Source: Rugamonas sp. A1-17 (GTDB lineage Bacteria; Pseudomonadota; Gammaproteobacteria; Burkholderiales; Burkholderiaceae_D). From it: a stretch of DNA of 64,000 nucleotides. This document shows, piece by piece, positions 25,271-34,190 of the stretch. The notes under the pieces are model-generated. The model saw nothing but the letters and a program-made list of their open reading frames with translations. It searched no databases and was not told the origin of the DNA. Every line of letters begins with the position of its first letter. Positions within the stretch are counted from its first letter, which is position 1. The translations under genes and the position numbers were made by a program. The stretch is from NCBI GenBank assembly GCA_025548565.1, contig JAJLPB010000002.1, positions 62,001 to 126,000 on the forward strand, read 5' to 3'.

Positions 25271-26641
25271 TCAGGATGCGAACCAGGGCCCCAGCGCGCG
25301 CAGGCTCTCTTCGCTCAATTCGCCGGCGGCGGCGGCCAGCCGCAACCTGCCCAGCAGATAGTCGGCGCGCGCCTGCACCAGCTCGCGCTCGGCCGACGCC
25401 AGCCGTTGTTGCGCGTCCAGCACGTCGAGCGCGGTGCGGGTGCCGACGTCGCGGCCCAGCGTGGTCGCCTGCAGCGCGCTGCGCGCCGACACCAGCGCCT
25501 GCTCCAGCGCGGCCACGCGGGCCACGCCGGTGGTCACCGCCAGATAACCTTCCTGCACTTTCAGGCGCACGTCGCGGCGCGCGGCCGACAGCTGCAGCTC
25601 GGCCTCGGCACGCCGCGCCACCGCCTCGCGCTGGCGCGAATCGAGCCCGCCGCCGGCGTACAGCGGCACGTTCAGCTGCAGGCCGATCGAGGCGTTGCGC
25701 TCGCCGTTCGGCGCCACCAGCGCCGACAGGCCGCCGCTCTGGTTCTTGGCGCCATAGCCGGCCACCAGGTCGATGGTCGGGCGGGCCTTCAGGCTGTTCT
25801 TGTCCAGCTCGGCCCCGGCGATGTCCAGCGCCGAGCGCTGGCTGCGCACCAGCGTGTTGCCGGCCTCGCCGCGCGCCTGCCATGCGGCCAGGCTGGCCGG
25901 CTCTGGCAGGCGCGGCGCGAAGCCGTCCGCCATCGGCGCCAGCTGCCGCGGCGTGCTGCCGACCGTTTCGCGGAACTGGGCCTGGCTCAGCTCCAGCTGC
26001 GATTGCGCGGTCAGCAGGCGGGCCTGCACCGCGTCCAGCCGCGCCTGGGCTTCGTGCACTTCGGTGATCTTGCCGTGGCCGACGTCGAAGCGGGCCTGGG
26101 CGCGATCGCGCTGCTGCGACACCGCCGCCAGTTCGGACTGCTCCACGCGCAGCGACTCCTGCGCCACCACCACGCCCAGGTAGACCTCGGCCACGCGCAG
26201 CACCAGCTGCTCGCGCTCGCCGTCGTAGCGGGTGCCGGCCAGCGCGCTTTGCTCGTGCAGCTGGCGGCGGGTGGCGCGCGCGCCCTGCCGGTACAGCGGC
26301 TGCACCAGCTGCACCGTGGCCTGGCGCGCGGTGCCGCTGCTGTCGGACGGCAGCAGCCCGGCCGCCGGTCCCGGCAGCTCGCTGTCCATGTGCTCGTGGA
26401 TGCGGGTCACGCCGGCCTGCAGGTTGATGCGCGGCTTGAGCAGCGCGTCGCCCTGCACCGCCAGTTCGCGGCCGGCCGCCAGCGCCTGGCCGGCGGCCTG
26501 GATGGTCGGGTCGTATTGCAGCGCCTGGCGATAGGCGGCCACCAGGTCCAGCGATTGTGCCCTGCCGGCCTGCGGCGCCAGCCACAGCGCGGCGGAGGCG
26601 GCCAGCAACAGGCCGCGGCCCAGATGAGAAAACTGTTTCAT
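25271..26641 (-). CDS. TolC-family outer-membrane efflux protein
   Basis: The protein has 456 residues with a signal peptide ending near GRAQS (residue 29). Two long coiled-coil repeats typical of TolC are seen (about 60-230 and 280-440), with the repeat-2 segment VGTRTALDVLDAQQRLASA. TolC proteins form the outer-membrane channel of tripartite pumps and type I secretion systems. It starts 25 bases after the RND pump gene on the same strand, so it completes an adaptor-pump-channel operon. Its cargo is not known; the promoter site upstream of the operon suggests a link to the TetR-controlled aromatic genes. Confidence 0.92.
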   Translation of the reverse strand: MKQFSHLGRGLLLAASAALWLAPQAGRAQSLDLVAAYRQALQYDPTIQAAGQALAAGRELAVQGDALLKPRINLQAGVTRIHEHMDSELPGPAAGLLPSDSSGTARQATVQLVQPLYRQGARATRRQLHEQSALAGTRYDGEREQLVLRVAEVYLGVVVAQESLRVEQSELAAVSQQRDRAQARFDVGHGKITEVHEAQARLDAVQARLLTAQSQLELSQAQFRETVGSTPRQLAPMADGFAPRLPEPASLAAWQARGEAGNTLVRSQRSALDIAGAELDKNSLKARPTIDLVAGYGAKNQSGGLSALVAPNGERNASIGLQLNVPLYAGGGLDSRQREAVARRAEAELQLSAARRDVRLKVQEGYLAVTTGVARVAALEQALVSARSALQATTLGRDVGTRTALDVLDAQQRLASAERELVQARADYLLGRLRLAAAAGELSEESLRALGPWFAS

Positions 26642-26666
26642 GTTACGGTTCCTTTCGTTGCGGCGC

Positions 26667-29600
26667 TCAGGCCGCGGTGGGGCGCAGGGCCCGGTAGCAG
26701 GCCGCGTACAGGGCCGGCAGGAAGATCAGCGTCAGCAGCGTGGCCACCGCCAGGCCGCCCATGATGGCCCACGCCATCGGCCCCCAGAACACCGATTCGG
26801 TCAGCGGTATCATCGCCAGGATCGCGGCCAGCGCGGTCAACACGATGGGGCGCAGGCGGCGCACCGCCGATTCGACGATGGCGGTCCACAGCGGCATGCC
26901 GTTGGCCACCTCGTGGTCGATCTGCACCACCAGGATCACCGAGTTGCGGATGATCATGCCGGCCAGCGCGATCACGCCCAGCATCGCCACGAAGCCGAAC
27001 GGGATGCGGAAGGCGGCCATGATGATGCTCACGCCGATCAGGCCCAGCGGCGCGGTCAGCAGCACCAGCGCCATCTTCTTCATGTCCTGCAGCTGCACCA
27101 TCAGCAGAACCAGCACCACGATCAGCGTCACCGGCATGACCGCGAACACCGAGTGCTGCGCCTTGGCGCTGGACTCGAAGGCGCCGCCGGTGTCGATGCC
27201 GTAGCCCAGCGGCAGTTGCCTGGCCAGCGCGTCCAGCTTGGGCAGCAAGGCGCGGGTGACGTCCGGGGCCTGGGCGCCGGCGATGTCGGCCCGCACCGTC
27301 AGGGTCGGGATGCGATTGCGGCGCCACAGTTCGCTGTCCTCGCTGTCGAGCGTCAGGCGGGCCAGCTGCGACACCGGCACGAACTTGCCGTCGCGCAGAT
27401 AGACGCGGGCGTCCTTCAGGTTGTTCAGGTCTGTGCGCTCGGAGGCCACCAGGCGCGCCACCACGGCGATGCTCTGGTCTTCCTCGCGGTACTCGGTGAT
27501 CGGCGTGCCGGACAGCGACGCCTCCAGCGTTTCCTTGACCTGGCGCGAGCTGATGCCCAGCGCGCGGGCCTTGTCCTGGTCGACGTCGACCCGCACCCGC
27601 TTGACGCGCTCGCCCCAGTCCTGGTTCACGCGCCGCACGTCCGGATTGGCGCGCACGATGGCGGCCACCTGGTCGGCGATCTCGCGCACCTTGGCGTTGT
27701 CGTTGCCGTACACGCGGAACTGCAGCGGATAGCCGACCGGCGGGCCGTTCTCCAGCCGGTTGACGCGCCCGCGCACGCTGGCGAAGCGCTGGTCGAACAT
27801 CTGCTGCAGGCGGCCCATGACGCGCTCGCGCGCCTCGCCGCCCTTGGTCATCACCAGCAGCTCGCCCAGGTTCAGGTTGGGCGTCTGCACGTCCAGCGGC
27901 AGGTAGAAGCGCGGGCTGCCGTTGCCGACGAAGCTGGTCACGGCGGCCACGTCGGGATCGGCCTTGAGCAGCGCCTCCATCTGGCGCACTTCGCGCTCGC
28001 TCGACTCGAAGGTGGCGGCCTTGGGCAGCCACAGGTCGACCATCAGCTCGGGACGGTCGGAAGCCGGGAAGAACTGCTGCGGCACCAGCTGGAACAGCAT
28101 CAGCGAGCCGGCGAACAGGGCCAGCGTGGCGCCGATCACCCAGTGCCGGCGGCGCAGGCACAGCTCGACCAGGCGACGGAACCTGACGTACATGCCGCGC
28201 TGGTAGACCGCGTCCTCGTTGTGGTCAGGATGGGCGTGCTCCTTCAGCAGCTTGAAGCCGATGTAGGGCGTGAACAGCACCGCCACGATCCACGACAGCA
28301 CCAGCGCGATGCCGACCACCTGGAACAACGAATACACGTACTCGCCGGTGCCGGACTTGGCGAAGCCCACCGGCAGGAAGCCGGCGGCCGTGATCAGGGT
28401 GCCGGTCAGCATCGGGAAGGCGGTGGCGGTGTAGGCGTAGGTGGCGGCGCGGAACTTGTCCCAGCCCTGCTCCAGCTTGAGCGCCATCATTTCCACGGCG
28501 ATGATGGCGTCGTCCACCAGCAGGCCCAGCGCGATGATCAGCGCGCCCAGCGAGATGCGCTGCAGGTCGATGCCCATCAGGTACATGGCCAGGAAGGTCA
28601 TGGCCAGCACCAGCGGGATGCACAGCGCCACCACCAGGCCGGTGCGCATGCCCAGCGAGAAGAAGCTCACGGCCAGCACGATCAGCACCGCCTCGGCCAG
28701 GCTCTTCTTGAACTCGAACACCGAGTGCGCCACCACCTGCGGCTGGTCGCTGACGGCGTGGATCTGCACGCCCACGGGCAGGCTGGCCTGGACCCGCTTG
28801 ACGGTCGCCTCCAGCTGCTTGCCCAGGCTGATGACGTCGCCGCCCTTGCGCATGCTGACCGCCAGGCCCAGCGCCGGCTGGCCGTTGAAGCGCATGCGCG
28901 CCACGGCCGGCTCGACGAAGCCGCGCCGCACGTCGGCGATGTCGCCCAGGCGGAAGGTGCGCTGGCCGGCGCGGATGCCGATGGCGCGGATGTTCTCCAC
29001 CGAGTCGAACTCGCCGCTGACGGTCAGGCGCACCTGTTCGGCCGTGGTCTGCACGGTGCCGGCGGCGGCCACCGCGTTGGTCTGCGCAAGCGTGGCGGCG
29101 ATCAGCGACGGATCGATGCCCAGCGAGGCCAGCTTGGCGGTCGAGGTTTCCACATAAATCCTCTCGTCCTGGCGGCCCACCAAGTCGACCTTGTTGACGT
29201 CGCCCACGCGCAGGAACTCGTTGCGCGCCGCGTCGGCCATCTTGCGCAGGTCGGCGTAGCTGAAGCCGTCGCCGGTGATGGCATACAGGTTGCCGAAGGT
29301 GTCGCCGAATTCATCGTTGAAGAACGGCCCCTGGGTGCCGGGCGGCAGCGTGTGGCGGATGTCGCCCACCTTCTTGCGCACCCGGTACCAGACGTCGGCC
29401 ACCACGCGCGGCGGCACGTCCTCGCGCAAGTTGACCTTGATCTGGGTCTCGCCCGGCTTGACGTAGGTCGACAGGTAGTCCACCTCGGCCACTTCCTGCA
29501 GGGCTTTTTCCAGCCGGTCGGTGACCTGGTCGGCCATCTGCTGGGCCGAGCTGCCGGGCCAGTTGGCCTGCACCACCATGGTCTTGATGGTGAACTCGGG

Positions 29601-29720
29601 ATCTTCCTTCTGCCCCAGGCTGCAGTAGGCAAGCACACCGGCCACCGACAGCAGCAACAGCAGGAAGGCCATCATCTGCTGATGCTTGAGGGCCCATTCG
29701 GACAGGTTGACGCCTTTCAT
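26667..29720 (-). CDS. RND-family efflux pump (AcrB-like permease)
   Basis: The protein has 1017 residues, the full RND length. The layout has TM1 near residues 12-32, a large periplasmic loop, six TM segments around 330-550 that include GLLVDDAIIAVEMM with the proton-relay Asp pair, a second loop, and the last TM block (860-1010). The start at 29720 overlaps the adaptor stop by 4 bases (ATGA). RND pumps use proton flow to export hydrophobic or amphipathic compounds, or metal ions in the CusA subgroup. No metal-relay Met residues are obvious, so a drug/solvent or organic acid substrate is more likely. Confidence 0.92.
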   Translation of the reverse strand: MKGVNLSEWALKHQQMMAFLLLLLSVAGVLAYCSLGQKEDPEFTIKTMVVQANWPGSSAQQMADQVTDRLEKALQEVAEVDYLSTYVKPGETQIKVNLREDVPPRVVADVWYRVRKKVGDIRHTLPPGTQGPFFNDEFGDTFGNLYAITGDGFSYADLRKMADAARNEFLRVGDVNKVDLVGRQDERIYVETSTAKLASLGIDPSLIAATLAQTNAVAAAGTVQTTAEQVRLTVSGEFDSVENIRAIGIRAGQRTFRLGDIADVRRGFVEPAVARMRFNGQPALGLAVSMRKGGDVISLGKQLEATVKRVQASLPVGVQIHAVSDQPQVVAHSVFEFKKSLAEAVLIVLAVSFFSLGMRTGLVVALCIPLVLAMTFLAMYLMGIDLQRISLGALIIALGLLVDDAIIAVEMMALKLEQGWDKFRAATYAYTATAFPMLTGTLITAAGFLPVGFAKSGTGEYVYSLFQVVGIALVLSWIVAVLFTPYIGFKLLKEHAHPDHNEDAVYQRGMYVRFRRLVELCLRRRHWVIGATLALFAGSLMLFQLVPQQFFPASDRPELMVDLWLPKAATFESSEREVRQMEALLKADPDVAAVTSFVGNGSPRFYLPLDVQTPNLNLGELLVMTKGGEARERVMGRLQQMFDQRFASVRGRVNRLENGPPVGYPLQFRVYGNDNAKVREIADQVAAIVRANPDVRRVNQDWGERVKRVRVDVDQDKARALGISSRQVKETLEASLSGTPITEYREEDQSIAVVARLVASERTDLNNLKDARVYLRDGKFVPVSQLARLTLDSEDSELWRRNRIPTLTVRADIAGAQAPDVTRALLPKLDALARQLPLGYGIDTGGAFESSAKAQHSVFAVMPVTLIVVLVLLMVQLQDMKKMALVLLTAPLGLIGVSIIMAAFRIPFGFVAMLGVIALAGMIIRNSVILVVQIDHEVANGMPLWTAIVESAVRRLRPIVLTALAAILAMIPLTESVFWGPMAWAIMGGLAVATLLTLIFLPALYAACYRALRPTAA

Positions 29721-30817
29721 TTGGCACCTCCGGCGGCGGCGGTCTCCAGCGCGACGCGCTGGCCCGGCTGCAGCATGTGGACGCCGGCGCTGACCACGGT
29801 CTCGCCGCCGGCCAGACCACCCACCACCAGCACGCTGTCGTTCTGCGCGCTGCCCAGCTGCACCTGGCGCGGCGCCACGCGGCCCTGCTTGGGATCGACC
29901 ACCCACACCTGGCGGCGGCCGTCACGGTCGACGATGGCCGTCAGCGGCAGGCGGATGGCGCTCTGGCCGTCGACGTCGGGCGCCGCCACCGAGGCGGTCA
30001 TGCCCAGGCGCAGCAGCGCCGGATCGGGATCGACGATGGTGATGCGGGCCGAATAGGTGCGGGTCACGCTGTCGGTGTCGGGGCTGAGCTGGCGCAGCGC
30101 GCCCTTCCAGACCTGGCCCGGATGGGCCCACACCGTCACCTGCAGCGAACTGGCGTTGCGCAGTTCATCGATGCGCGATTCCGGGATGCTGATCGTTACC
30201 TCGCGCTCGCCGTCGGCCGCCAGCGCCACGATGGGCTGGCCGGCCGCGACCACCTGGCCGGCCTCGGCGCCGATGGCGCTGACCACGCCGTCGCGGTCGG
30301 CCACCAGCGTGGTGTAGCCGCGCAGGTTGCTGTTGATCTGCTGGCGCGCCTGGGCCGCGCGCAGTTGCGCTTCGGCCTGGTCGAGCGCCAGCCGTTGCTG
30401 GTCCAGCTCGGCCACCGAGGCGAAGTTGCGGGCCTGTAGCTGCACCAGGCGCTGCAGGTCGATGCGCGCCTGCGCCACGCGGCTGCGGGCGGCGTCGGTG
30501 TCGGCGCCGGAGGCGGCCATCTGCAGCTGCTCCTGCGACGGATCGAGCTGCAGCAACGGCTGGCCCTGGCGCACATGGGCGCCGACCTCCACCAGCCGCG
30601 CGACGATCTTGCCGCCGGTGCGGAAGCCGAGCTGGCTCTCGTAGCGGGCGCGGATCTCGCCCGAGTAGGCGGCGCCCACCGTGCCGGCGCTGCGGCCGGC
30701 CACCACGGTGCGCACCGGGCGCACCTCTTCATGGGGCGCGGTCGGCGCCGGTGTGCAGCCGGCCAGGAGCTGGGCGGCGATGACGGCCAGGGCCGCGGAT
30801 TGGTAGTGCGTCTTCAA
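29717..30817 (-). CDS. RND efflux periplasmic adaptor, lipoprotein
   Basis: The protein has 366 residues. I choose the TTG start at 30817 because a full AGGAGG lies 8 bases upstream and it opens a lipoprotein signal peptide (LAGC lipobox, Cys near residue 21). A membrane-fusion fold follows: lipoyl half (GKIVARLVEVGAHVRQGQPL), alpha-helical hairpin around 105-160, second lipoyl half (VADRDGVVSAIGAEAGQVV), then beta-barrel and membrane-proximal domains. It joins the pump to TolC. It is the first gene of the adaptor-pump-channel operon. The promoter upstream (30885-30913) overlaps a GTCAT palindrome related to the TetR-type sites at 34144 and 42057. Confidence 0.88.
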   Translation of the reverse strand: MKTHYQSAALAVIAAQLLAGCTPAPTAPHEEVRPVRTVVAGRSAGTVGAAYSGEIRARYESQLGFRTGGKIVARLVEVGAHVRQGQPLLQLDPSQEQLQMAASGADTDAARSRVAQARIDLQRLVQLQARNFASVAELDQQRLALDQAEAQLRAAQARQQINSNLRGYTTLVADRDGVVSAIGAEAGQVVAAGQPIVALAADGEREVTISIPESRIDELRNASSLQVTVWAHPGQVWKGALRQLSPDTDSVTRTYSARITIVDPDPALLRLGMTASVAAPDVDGQSAIRLPLTAIVDRDGRRQVWVVDPKQGRVAPRQVQLGSAQNDSVLVVGGLAGGETVVSAGVHMLQPGQRVALETAAAGGAK

Positions 30818-30884
30818 TTTTCCATCCTCCTGTCGGGGTCTGTGGTCCGTCCCATCCGGGCCGGCAAAAGTGTTTAATGAAGGC

Positions 30885-30929
30885 AATATAAACCATAACG
30901 ACGCATTTGTCATTATGACGCTATGTTCA
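30885..30929 (-). promoter_or_regulatory. RND operon promoter with palindromic operator
   Basis: On the minus strand a -35 hexamer ATGACA (30908-30913) and a -10 hexamer TATATT (30885-30890) are separated by 17 bp, giving a good sigma-70 promoter. The perfect palindrome GTCATTATGAC (30909-30919) overlaps the -35. Positions 30909-30929 match 16 of 21 bases of the site at 34144-34164 between the TetR gene and the aromatic operon. Confidence 0.6.
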
Positions 30930-31064
30930 TTTTCAGTTTTGTTACAAATTTCCTGTGGGAAGAACGGCAATTTTGTTGGCAATGTTGATGGTTTTTACAA
31001 TTGCCGGGCGCCGGCGGCGGGGGCAGAATGGCCGGTCACAACAGCGTTTTTCGAATGGGGATCT

Positions 31065-32417
31065 ATGAAGCGTCAATACCTGCAGTTGCTGGCCGCCCTC
31101 GCCTGCTGCGCCGTGGCCCACCCGGCGCTGGCCCAGGCCGGGCTCACCGACGAGCAGCGCTCGGCCGCCAAATCGCTGGCCGATTCCGGCACGCTGGCGC
31201 CGGAGCTGCGCCTGTCCGCGCAAGACATGGCCTGGTGGCGCGACGCCAAGCTCGGCATCTTCATCCACTGGGGGCTGTATGCGCTGCCCGGCAAGGGCGA
31301 ATGGCATATGTACAACGACCAGGTGCCGGCGGCCGAGTACGCCAAGCTGGCGAAGGACTTCCACCCGGCGCATTTCCGCCCCGAGGGCTGGGCCAAGCTG
31401 GCCAAGGACGCTGGCGCGCGCTACATGGTGATGACGGCGCGCCATCACGACGGCTTCGCGATGTTCGACAGCCCGTCCAGCTACGGCCATTACGACTCCA
31501 TGCACGCGGCGGCGCATACCGATTTCATCGCCGGCTACACGCGCGCGGCGCGGGCGCAGGGCCTCAAGGTCGGCATCTATTACTCGCCGATGGACTGGCG
31601 CTTCCCCGGCTATTTCGCGCCGCGCGAATTGGCCGACAACGCGGCGCTGATGAAGCAACAGGGTTACGGCCAGGTGCGCGAGCTGGTGAGCAATTACGGC
31701 CAGGTCGATATCCTGTGGTATGACGGCGGCTGGCTGGCGCACCAGGGCTCGGACGCGGACGCGGCCTGGTTCTGGCAGCCTGAGATTCTCAACAAGATGG
31801 TGCGCGGTTATCAGCCCAAGGTGGTGATCAATCCGCGCTCGGGCTGGCAGGGCGATTTCGACACCGAGGAAGGCGATGCGCCGATCACCGGGCCGGTGCG
31901 AGCCAAGCCATGGGAGAAGACGTTCTCGCTGTCGTTCCGGGCCTGGGGCTACACGCCGGGCGGCGGCGCCATGGCGCCGGAACGCGTGATCCGGCTGATG
32001 GTGGACGCAGTCACCCGCAACGGCAACGTGCTCGCCAACATGAGCCCCGACCCGGACGGCGATATTCCCGTCGACCAGGTGGCGACCCTGCGGGCGCTGG
32101 GCGCCTGGATGGACCGCAACGGCGCCAGCCTGCGGGACACGCGTCCCGGCCCGTATCAACCGGTCGACGGCGTGTACGGCTCAACCGTCAAGGGGCGCGA
32201 CGTTTATCTGCATGTGCTGGCGTGGCCGCAGCAGCGCCTGAACCTGCCGCCGCTGGCGCAGCGCGTCGTCGCGGCCACCCGCATGGACGGCCGCAAGGTG
32301 CGGTTCGAGCAGACCGCCGGCGGCGTGTCGGTCGAGGTGCCGGCGGATGAGCGCGACCCGGTCGACACCGTGATCCGGCTGGAGATGGCGGCCGCCGTAC
32401 CGTCGCTGGCGCCGTAG
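31065..32417 (+). CDS. GH29 alpha-L-fucosidase (short form)
   Basis: The protein has 450 residues. The ATG at 31065 opens a Sec signal peptide ending at ALAQA (residue 25) and has GGGGAT shortly upstream. The GH29 motifs are clear: KLGIFIHWGLY, YMVMTARHHDGFAMF and the nucleophile in DILWYDGGW (Asp220). No discoidin-like domain is present, unlike the GH29 at 13960-16272. It removes terminal alpha-L-fucose in the periplasm or outside the cell. It is divergent from the RND operon across a 247-bp region. The two fucosidases together imply that fucosylated material is a major substrate. Confidence 0.92.
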   Translation: MKRQYLQLLAALACCAVAHPALAQAGLTDEQRSAAKSLADSGTLAPELRLSAQDMAWWRDAKLGIFIHWGLYALPGKGEWHMYNDQVPAAEYAKLAKDFHPAHFRPEGWAKLAKDAGARYMVMTARHHDGFAMFDSPSSYGHYDSMHAAAHTDFIAGYTRAARAQGLKVGIYYSPMDWRFPGYFAPRELADNAALMKQQGYGQVRELVSNYGQVDILWYDGGWLAHQGSDADAAWFWQPEILNKMVRGYQPKVVINPRSGWQGDFDTEEGDAPITGPVRAKPWEKTFSLSFRAWGYTPGGGAMAPERVIRLMVDAVTRNGNVLANMSPDPDGDIPVDQVATLRALGAWMDRNGASLRDTRPGPYQPVDGVYGSTVKGRDVYLHVLAWPQQRLNLPPLAQRVVAATRMDGRKVRFEQTAGGVSVEVPADERDPVDTVIRLEMAAAVPSLAP

Positions 32418-32455
32418 CCGGCCCGCAGCGGCGCGGGCCGCACCGCGGCCGCGTG

Positions 32456-32513
32456 GGCTGCGCTGCGGCGGCACGGGCCACGCGGCGGCGCCATAGGCTG
32501 CGCTGCGGCGGCA
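32456..32513. repeat. 18-bp direct repeat after the fucosidase gene
   Basis: GGCTGCGCTGCGGCGGCA occurs at 32456-32473 and 32496-32513, 40 bp apart, in very GC-rich DNA between the convergent fucosidase and TetR genes. It can form several overlapping hairpins and may assist termination. Confidence 0.45.
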
Positions 32514-32530
32514 TGAGCCCCGCCGGCGGA

Positions 32531-33337
32531 TCAGCTGTCGGCGGCCTTCACGGCGGCGCGCGCCTGCACGCGGGCCAACAGCGATTCGGCGGAGATGGCC
32601 AGGCGTGGCAGTGGCGCGGCCGTCAGCCGGACCGCGTCGGCCGTGCTCATGCCCAATGAGCGCAGCATGGCCCGCACCATCTGCTCCGGATAATCCCTGA
32701 CGATGCGGCCATGCGCCATGCGGTACATGGCGACCAGCACCGCTCCCTTGATGACGTCCACCGCCACCGGCAGCGCGGCGGCGTCGAACTGGCCCAGCCG
32801 GGCCCCCTCCTCCAGGTCCGGCGGCAGCACGTCGTACACCATGCTGTGCTCGCCGCCCACGCGCATGCCGGCGCTGGCCAGGAAGCGCGCCGCCAGGCGG
32901 TTGCCGCGCGCCAGCTGCAGATAGCAGCGGATCGCCGTGGCCACCCGCAGGCCGGGATCGGCGATGGCGCCGACCACGCCCTCGATCAGCTGCAGCATCT
33001 CGTTGCTGAGCTCCTCGCTGACGGCCGCCAGCAACTCCTCATTGGTGCGGAAATAATTGTAGAACGAGCCCTGCGACACTTCCGCCGCCGCCACCACTTC
33101 CGGTATCACACTGGCGCCCACGCCCTTCTGGGCGAACACGATCAACGCGCTTTCAACCAGGCGCTTGCGCATGCGTTCGCGGCGCTCGGCGGCGACGCGG
33201 GGGCGGTGGTCGGTGCTGGCCTGGGCAGCTTCGGTGGCCTCGACGGGCTCGATTGCCTTGGCGGCTTTGGCAGCTTTGGCGGCCGGCGCGGCTTTGGTGA
33301 CCTGGTGGGCTTTGGCGGCTTTAATGGCGGCTGGCAT
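32531..33337 (-). CDS. TetR-family regulator (paralogue 2)
   Basis: The protein has 268 residues from the ATG at 33337. It begins with an unusual Ala/Lys-rich segment (residues 1-35, repeated AAK units), then the TetR helix-turn-helix (RVAAERRERMRKRLVESAL ... GSFYNYFRTNEELLAA, about 45-105) and a ligand-binding helical domain. It shares the HTH and much of the C-terminal layout with the gene just upstream (33391-34071), so the two arose by duplication. It lies 53 bp after that gene with a 7-bp palindrome between them. It probably senses an aromatic compound or its CoA ester. The Ala/Lys segment could aid DNA binding or be disordered. Confidence 0.88.
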   Translation of the reverse strand: MPAAIKAAKAHQVTKAAPAAKAAKAAKAIEPVEATEAAQASTDHRPRVAAERRERMRKRLVESALIVFAQKGVGASVIPEVVAAAEVSQGSFYNYFRTNEELLAAVSEELSNEMLQLIEGVVGAIADPGLRVATAIRCYLQLARGNRLAARFLASAGMRVGGEHSMVYDVLPPDLEEGARLGQFDAAALPVAVDVIKGAVLVAMYRMAHGRIVRDYPEQMVRAMLRSLGMSTADAVRLTAAPLPRLAISAESLLARVQARAAVKAADS

Positions 33338-33370
33338 TCTGATTTTTCTCGACGGGCAGTTGGCACTGCC

Positions 33371-33390
33371 CGCGATCATACCAGATCGCG
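33371..33390. promoter_or_regulatory. Perfect palindrome between the two TetR genes
   Basis: CGCGATC (33371-33377) and GATCGCG (33384-33390) are separated by 6 bases and directly abut the stop codon of the first TetR gene, 34 bp upstream of the second one's start. No T-run follows. It may be an operator of the second regulator. Confidence 0.4.
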
Positions 33391-34071
33391 CTAGGCCAAA
33401 TCGGCCCCGACGCGCAACAAAATGGCGTTGTCCGGCAGGCTCAGTTCCGGCAGCGGCAGCGCCACCAGGCGCTGAGCCTCGGCGCCGTCCACCCCCAGCC
33501 CCCGCAGCATCTGGCACACGCTCTGCTCCGGATAATCGGCCGGCAGCGGTTCGCAGGCCAGCGCGTAGGCCGCGCTCAGCACCACGCCGGCCACCAGATC
33601 GATCGCCACCCGCGACTGGATCTGGCGGAAGCGCTGCGCGGCGATGCCCAGCGCGATGTCGCGCGTCAGCACGCGCAGGCCCAGCAGGCTGCTGTTGGCG
33701 GTCGGGAACGGCAGGCGCGAGATAAAGGCGCCCAGGTACGGGAACTGGGTGATCGCGTGCAGCTGCATGCGCGCCCCGCGCGCCACGCGCTCGGCCGGAT
33801 CGTCCAGGCCCTGCACCAGCGGGTCGATGGCCCGTATCAGTTCGTTATTCAGTTCGCTCGCCAGCGCCGCCAGCAATTCCTCGTTGGTGCGGAAGTAGTT
33901 GTAGAACGAGCCGCGCGCCATGCCGGCCTGCGCGATCACGTCGTCGATCACCGCCTGCGGCCCCTTGCGGGAAAACACATGCAGCGCGCTCTCCAGCAGG
34001 CGGGCGCGGGTCTTTCCGCGGCGTTCGGCCGCGACCCGGGTGCGGTGGTTGGGTATCTCGTCTGGATTCAT
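33391..34071 (-). CDS. TetR-family regulator (paralogue 1)
   Basis: The protein has 226 residues from the ATG at 34071 (AAGG 6 bases upstream). The TetR DNA-binding domain spans about 10-65 (RVAAERRGKTRARLLESAL, MARGSFYNYFRTNEELLAA), with a C-terminal ligand domain. It is transcribed divergently from the aromatic operon at 34191. The intervening 120 bp holds overlapping promoters for both directions and GTCA/TGAC palindromes, the usual layout for an autoregulated local repressor. The same palindrome recurs at 42057 and 43231, so it probably controls those genes too. The ligand is unknown. Confidence 0.9.
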   Translation of the reverse strand: MNPDEIPNHRTRVAAERRGKTRARLLESALHVFSRKGPQAVIDDVIAQAGMARGSFYNYFRTNEELLAALASELNNELIRAIDPLVQGLDDPAERVARGARMQLHAITQFPYLGAFISRLPFPTANSSLLGLRVLTRDIALGIAAQRFRQIQSRVAIDLVAGVVLSAAYALACEPLPADYPEQSVCQMLRGLGVDGAEAQRLVALPLPELSLPDNAILLRVGADLA

Positions 34072-34113
34072 GGTTGGCCTTGTGCGGCGCGGCAAATGCG
34101 GCGCCCGGCTTCG

Positions 34114-34164
34114 ATTATACGAAAAATTTCAATTGACATCAAAGTCATTCTGACGATAATGTCA
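34114..34164. promoter_or_regulatory. Divergent promoters and TetR-type operator
   Basis: Plus strand: TTGACA (34133-34138), 16 bp, GATAAT (34155-34160) drives the aromatic operon. Minus strand: TTGATG (complement of 34137-34142), 17 bp, TATAAT (complement of 34114-34119) drives the TetR gene. TGAC-N6-GTCA (34151-34164) covers the plus -10, and GTCATTCTGAC lies at 34144-34154. Confidence 0.7.
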
Positions 34165-34190
34165 CTTCCAGACCATAAGAAGGAGACATG

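Noticed and set aside
26640..30056. A very long open frame on the plus strand opposite the RND pump and adaptor genes
   Set aside because: It is antisense to two well-recognised genes, has low-complexity Ala/Gly/Arg/His/Val composition and no domain. It is a product of the high GC content. The same applies to long antisense frames at 1875-4523, 4520-6064, 11624-14056, 14146-16422, 19634-21802, 36992-39358 and 51764-53656 (only the last 336 bases of the final one are real).
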